Shown in pieces: positions 61,628 through 64,000 of a DNA stretch of 64,000 bases (the stretch's first letter is position 1; every line of letters begins with the position of its first letter). The stretch spans positions 727,001 to 791,000 of the forward strand of contig JAWZYV010013563.1 of the NCBI GenBank assembly GCA_038373885.1, written 5' to 3'. The notes under the pieces are model-generated. The model was not told where the DNA came from. It made no database searches and worked only from the letters and a program-made list of their open reading frames with translations. The DNA is from Cheiracanthium punctorium (Eukaryota > Arthropoda > Arachnida > Araneae > Cheiracanthiidae). A program made the position numbers and the translations under genes.

Positions 61628-61921
61628 TTATTTCATTTTTTTTCTCGATTTCACATAGGGACAAATAATTTGAAAGTAATATTCAAAAAAGTTGTAATTT
61701 TTTTGTTTTTTTATATTACAGTTGTGTTGCATTTGTTTTAAAAAAGCTTTTAATATTGTTTCGATATTTTTATCTTCGCATTGTAATTTTTCGACCATAT
61801 TCCTGTAATTGTCCATAAATTTTTCTAATATTTTTGCTCGTAAAGTAGCTTTCACATCGAAATTATAATTTTTGCACGAAACAAAATCTTGATTGATGGT
61901 TTCTAAATATGTAATGGCATT
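61628..61921 (-). CDS. Exon-like helical block C (present only in the second unit)
   Basis: Open on the minus strand from 61921 (a TAA lies just upstream) to a stop at 61628, 98 codons. It has no ATG of its own near the start: the GTG at 61853-61855 only looks like a start, and a CATTACATATTTAG acceptor is at about 61900. Reads ITYLETINQDFVSCKNYNFD, then KILEKFMDNYRNMVEKLQCE and IETILKAFLKQMQHNCN, a mostly alpha-helical, charged, Cys-containing segment, then a Lys-rich end. The first unit (58150-58400) has no counterpart, so it was deleted there or gained here. Family unknown. Confidence 0.4.
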   Translation of the reverse strand, partial: NAITYLETINQDFVSCKNYNFDVKATLRAKILEKFMDNYRNMVEKLQCEDKNIETILKAFLKQMQHNCNIKKQKNYNFFEYYFQIICPYVKSRKKMK

Positions 61922-61938
61922 TTAAAAATTGAAATAGC

Positions 61939-62175
61939 TTATTTCAATTTACACGTTTTTGTACAGTGTATATCTCTTATCAAAATTATACAAGAAACGT
62001 TTAAATCTCCTGTCCAATCGGCATAAAATTTTGCTACGATGAAATCATAAGTTCCGTTTTAGTCATGAGAGTTAATTGACATCAAAAATTAGACTAACGC
62101 ATGTTTTACAAAATAATTGTCTGTTGTCTGAAACGTGAATTTCACTCTCACCATTACATAAAAAACCATTTAATT
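61939..62175 (-). pseudogene. Cysteine-rich coding remnant just upstream of block C
   Basis: Two minus-strand frames join across a shift near 62070: first CNGESEIHVSDNRQLFCKTC (ending FDVN, stop), then NGTYDFIVAKFYADWTGDLN, VSCIILIRDIHCTKTCKLK, stop. The Cys spacing (FCKTC, CTKTC) and Trp/Tyr content are unlike random AT-rich translation, so this looks like a real extracellular-type domain broken by a frameshift. It ends about 20 bp before block C, next to the palindrome TTGAAATAGCTTATTTCAA (61929-61947). Family unknown. Confidence 0.4.
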
Positions 62176-62214
62176 TTAAATATGTGAGAAATATCTTTGT
62201 CTCCTTAATTTATA

Positions 62215-62335
62215 AAAAAAAAAACCATACAAACAAACAATTTGTTGTATGTAGCTATATAAAAAAAAAAAACAGCTTTGTTATATGTAGTTATATAAAA
62301 AAAATCAAAGACTTTTGTTATATTTTGCTTAAAAA
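62215..62335 (+). repeat. Tandem TTTGTTRTATGTAGYTATATAAAAA repeat
   Basis: Two to three units of about 45 bp. The same GTTAGYTATRTAAAAAAA words border block X at 57833 and 61303, so it is part of the amplified unit. The 70-codon frame at 62184-62396 is translated repeat. Confidence 0.75.
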
Positions 62336-62339
62336 AATA

Positions 62340-62962
62340 ACGTTTAAAAGTTTATGTTTAAAAAATAAAAGTTGCAATTCAGAAATAAAAGTTTAAGTTT
62401 AGAAATAATACAAAACAAAAGTTTAGAAATAATTGAAACTTAAGTTTAGAAGTAAAAGTTTAAGTTTAGAAATAGAAGTTTGCAAATAAAAGTTTAATTT
62501 TAGAAGTAAAAGTTTCAGTTTAGAAATACAAGTTTAAGTTCAGAAATAAAAGTTTAAGTTTAGAAATAATTGAAATTTAAATTTAGAAATCAAAGTCTAA
62601 GTTTAGAAATAAAAGTTTAAGTTTAGAAATTATTGAAATTGATGTTTAGAAATAAAAGTTTAAGTTTAGAAATAAAAGTTTCAGTTTACAAATAATTGAA
62701 ATTTATGTTTAGAAACAAAAGTTTAATATTAGAAATAACAGTTTGTGTTTAGAAATCAAAGTTTAAGTTTGGAAATAAAAGTTATGTTTAGAAATAAAGG
62801 TTTAAGTTTAGAAATAAAAGTTTAAGTTTAGAAATAACAGTTTAAGTTTAGAAATAATTGAAATGTAAGTTTAGAAATCCAAGTTTAAGTTTAGAAATAA
62901 AGGTATAAGTTTAGAAATGAAAGTTTAATTTTAGAAATAAAAGTTTAAGTTTAGAAATAATA
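62340..62962 (+). repeat. 20-bp minisatellite, third tract
   Basis: About 620 bp of the same AGTTTAAGTTTAGAAATAAA unit. It ends abruptly at 62962 against GAGCTCGCAAAATACTGCC, cutting block D copy 2, so here the array sits where the C-terminal part of D should be. Confidence 0.92.
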
Positions 62963-63160
62963 GAGCTCGCAAAATACTGCCAACTTTGGTACATCAGATG
63001 TTATTCCAGTATTTTCCAGAATTTTATAATTTCCATCCGGAGTACATTTTTTACATTGTAATACTATTTGAGAAAACTTGTCAAATATACAGTACCATTT
63101 AAAGATGACTCTACCACGAGTACGACAATAACCACCAACACACATTTTTAAAAAATAGAG
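62963..63160 (-). pseudogene. Block D, copy 2, truncated by the minisatellite
   Basis: Matches residues about 19-69 of D copy 1 (GRVIFKWYCIFDKFSQIVLQ, KCTPDGNYKILENTG, SDVPKLAVFCEL) and then runs into the repeat. The hydrophobic N-terminal segment is disrupted by small indels (CGAGTACGACAA for CAAGTAACCACGACAA), which change the frame. The core is nearly identical to copy 1. Clearly non-functional as it stands. Confidence 0.75.
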
Positions 63161-63182
63161 TCACTGCAACTTTTTTAAAAAG

Positions 63183-63306
63183 GTTTGGGAAGAAATAAAG
63201 TCCGTTCAAGATGGAATCCTTTATACATACAATCCAAACTACGTCAACAGAAAAATGATCAACGAACCAGCAGCAGGTAGTTTTTTCCTTAATTCGATGG
63301 GATTGA
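63183..63306 (+). CDS. Exon-like block Y, copy 2
   Basis: After a TTTTTTAAAAAG acceptor-like site, it reads VWEEIKSVQDGILYTYNPNY, VNRKMINEPAAG, SFFLNSMGLS and ends at TTGA|GTAAGT, a consensus donor. One codon longer than copy 1, with several amino-acid differences. Of the two copies this has the better splice donor. No family recognised. Confidence 0.45.
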
Positions 63307-63309
63307 GTA

Positions 63310-64000
63310 AGTTTTTTTTTTACATAAAATATATAGGATTATTTAAATAGTGTCATTCATAATTATAAGAATATTTGATAATTTTTATTTTTTTTTTTTT
63401 TATTTTTTTTTTTTTTACATTTCTTTAGTTTGACATAACATAAATAGGATATCTTCGTCGGGAAAATTATGTGGTTGATGTTGGTAAGATTTATAAATAG
63501 GTGATTTCTTATATCTTAATATAGCAATAGATAAAATAGTAGTTGAATACATTAAAGAATGACACCATAGAATATGTTTTAGTAACATAATCGATCTTTA
63601 ATCCAGTTTATAAAATGATCTTATTTATATTAAAACAAATTTATCAATAATATTCGTCTTTTTTTGATTGTTTAGTTTTAAATAATGAATAATATTTTAA
63701 AAATTTTTAAATTATTTTGTGAATAATATTTTAAAGCTTTTTTAAATTATTTTGTGAATACTGTTCATTTATTTTAATTATTTTGTGAATATTGTTCATT
63801 TATTTTAATTATTTTGTGAATATCATTCATTTATTTTATTTTTAGTTTATGAATCGTATTTTTTAAAAATTATTTTATAAATCGTACTTTTTTATTATTT
63901 TATTTATTGTTTAGGAATCTTATTCGGTTATTTTATTTATATTTTATTAAAATTATTCATTTTATATTTTATAGTTTATGAATCGTATATTTTTTAATTT
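63310..64000 (+). repeat. Right flank of the duplicated unit, continuing past the window
   Basis: Colinear with 58,985-59,580: T-runs, CATAACATAAATAGGATATC, TTCGTCGGGAAAATTATGTG, ATCGATCTTTAATC, then the TTATTTTGTGAATAT repeats. Similarity is high with small indels. The next minisatellite tract would be expected just outside the window. Confidence 0.85.

Noticed and set aside
59610..62962. A CRISPR array
   Set aside because: The 20-bp units are directly adjacent with no unique spacers, and the setting is a eukaryotic minisatellite.
57896..63306. Endogenous large DNA virus as the source of the X, C, D and Y blocks
   Set aside because: Head-to-head compact coding and a membrane-anchored Cys-containing protein made me consider it, but I recognise no hallmark viral protein, and the splice-like signals point the other way. 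Left open, not claimed.

Overview
The window is AT-rich, gene-poor eukaryotic DNA, most likely an intergenic or intronic stretch of an arthropod nuclear genome. A spider or other arachnid is my guess, but nothing here proves the clade. The signs are the absence of long ORFs, poly-A/T tracts, (TA)n, (TG)n, (AAT)n and (GA)n microsatellites, splice-like GTAAGT signals, tRNA-derived SINEs, and many non-autonomous DNA transposons of the Tc1/mariner, hAT, piggyBac and PIF/Harbinger type. I find no intact conserved gene, rRNA, credible tRNA gene, CRISPR array or operon-like structure. Open frames of up to about 110 codons are expected by chance at this composition, and several frames opened with GTG or TTG, which carries no weight in a nuclear genome.

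Layout. 1-2,090: AT-rich DNA with a 394-bp inverted-repeat element. 2,094-2,872 (minus): broken reverse transcriptase of a Penelope-like or related retroelement. 2,900-24,600: mostly unrecognised AT-rich DNA with a mariner-type MITE (4,485), foldback elements (10,815; 11,521), a dispersed repeat (13,337), a hAT MITE with perfect 8-bp target duplications (13,866) and a 150-bp tandem repeat (21,990). 25,245: a tRNA-derived SINE. 27,779: a near-perfect 45-bp palindrome. 32,085 (minus): a Tc1 transposase remnant. 35,655-37,972: a cluster of at least five MITEs. 40,675: a hammerhead-ribozyme-like motif. 41,815-43,140: a three-unit tandem repeat hit by a mariner MITE and by a SINE. 46,075: a piggyBac-type MITE with a mariner MITE inside it. 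47,390: a second copy of the 37,585 element. 51,439: a hAT element swollen by microsatellite.

The right-hand 9 kb is different in kind. From 54,700 to 57,645 there is a decayed tandem array of a small, unrecognised minus-strand gene, one copy of which carries a PIF/Harbinger-type MITE with a TTA duplication. From 57,650 to the window edge, blocks with coding character on both strands (one 147-codon frame, several exon-like pieces with splice signals) are duplicated and are separated by kilobases of a 20-bp minisatellite that itself has a 462-bp higher-order repeat. The two copies of the block have decayed in different places, so neither is complete. I could not assign these proteins to a family; this region is the best candidate for something undescribed.

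No working pathway can be drawn from this window. What it records is successive transposon insertion, tandem duplication and decay, and the nested insertions give a relative order of events.
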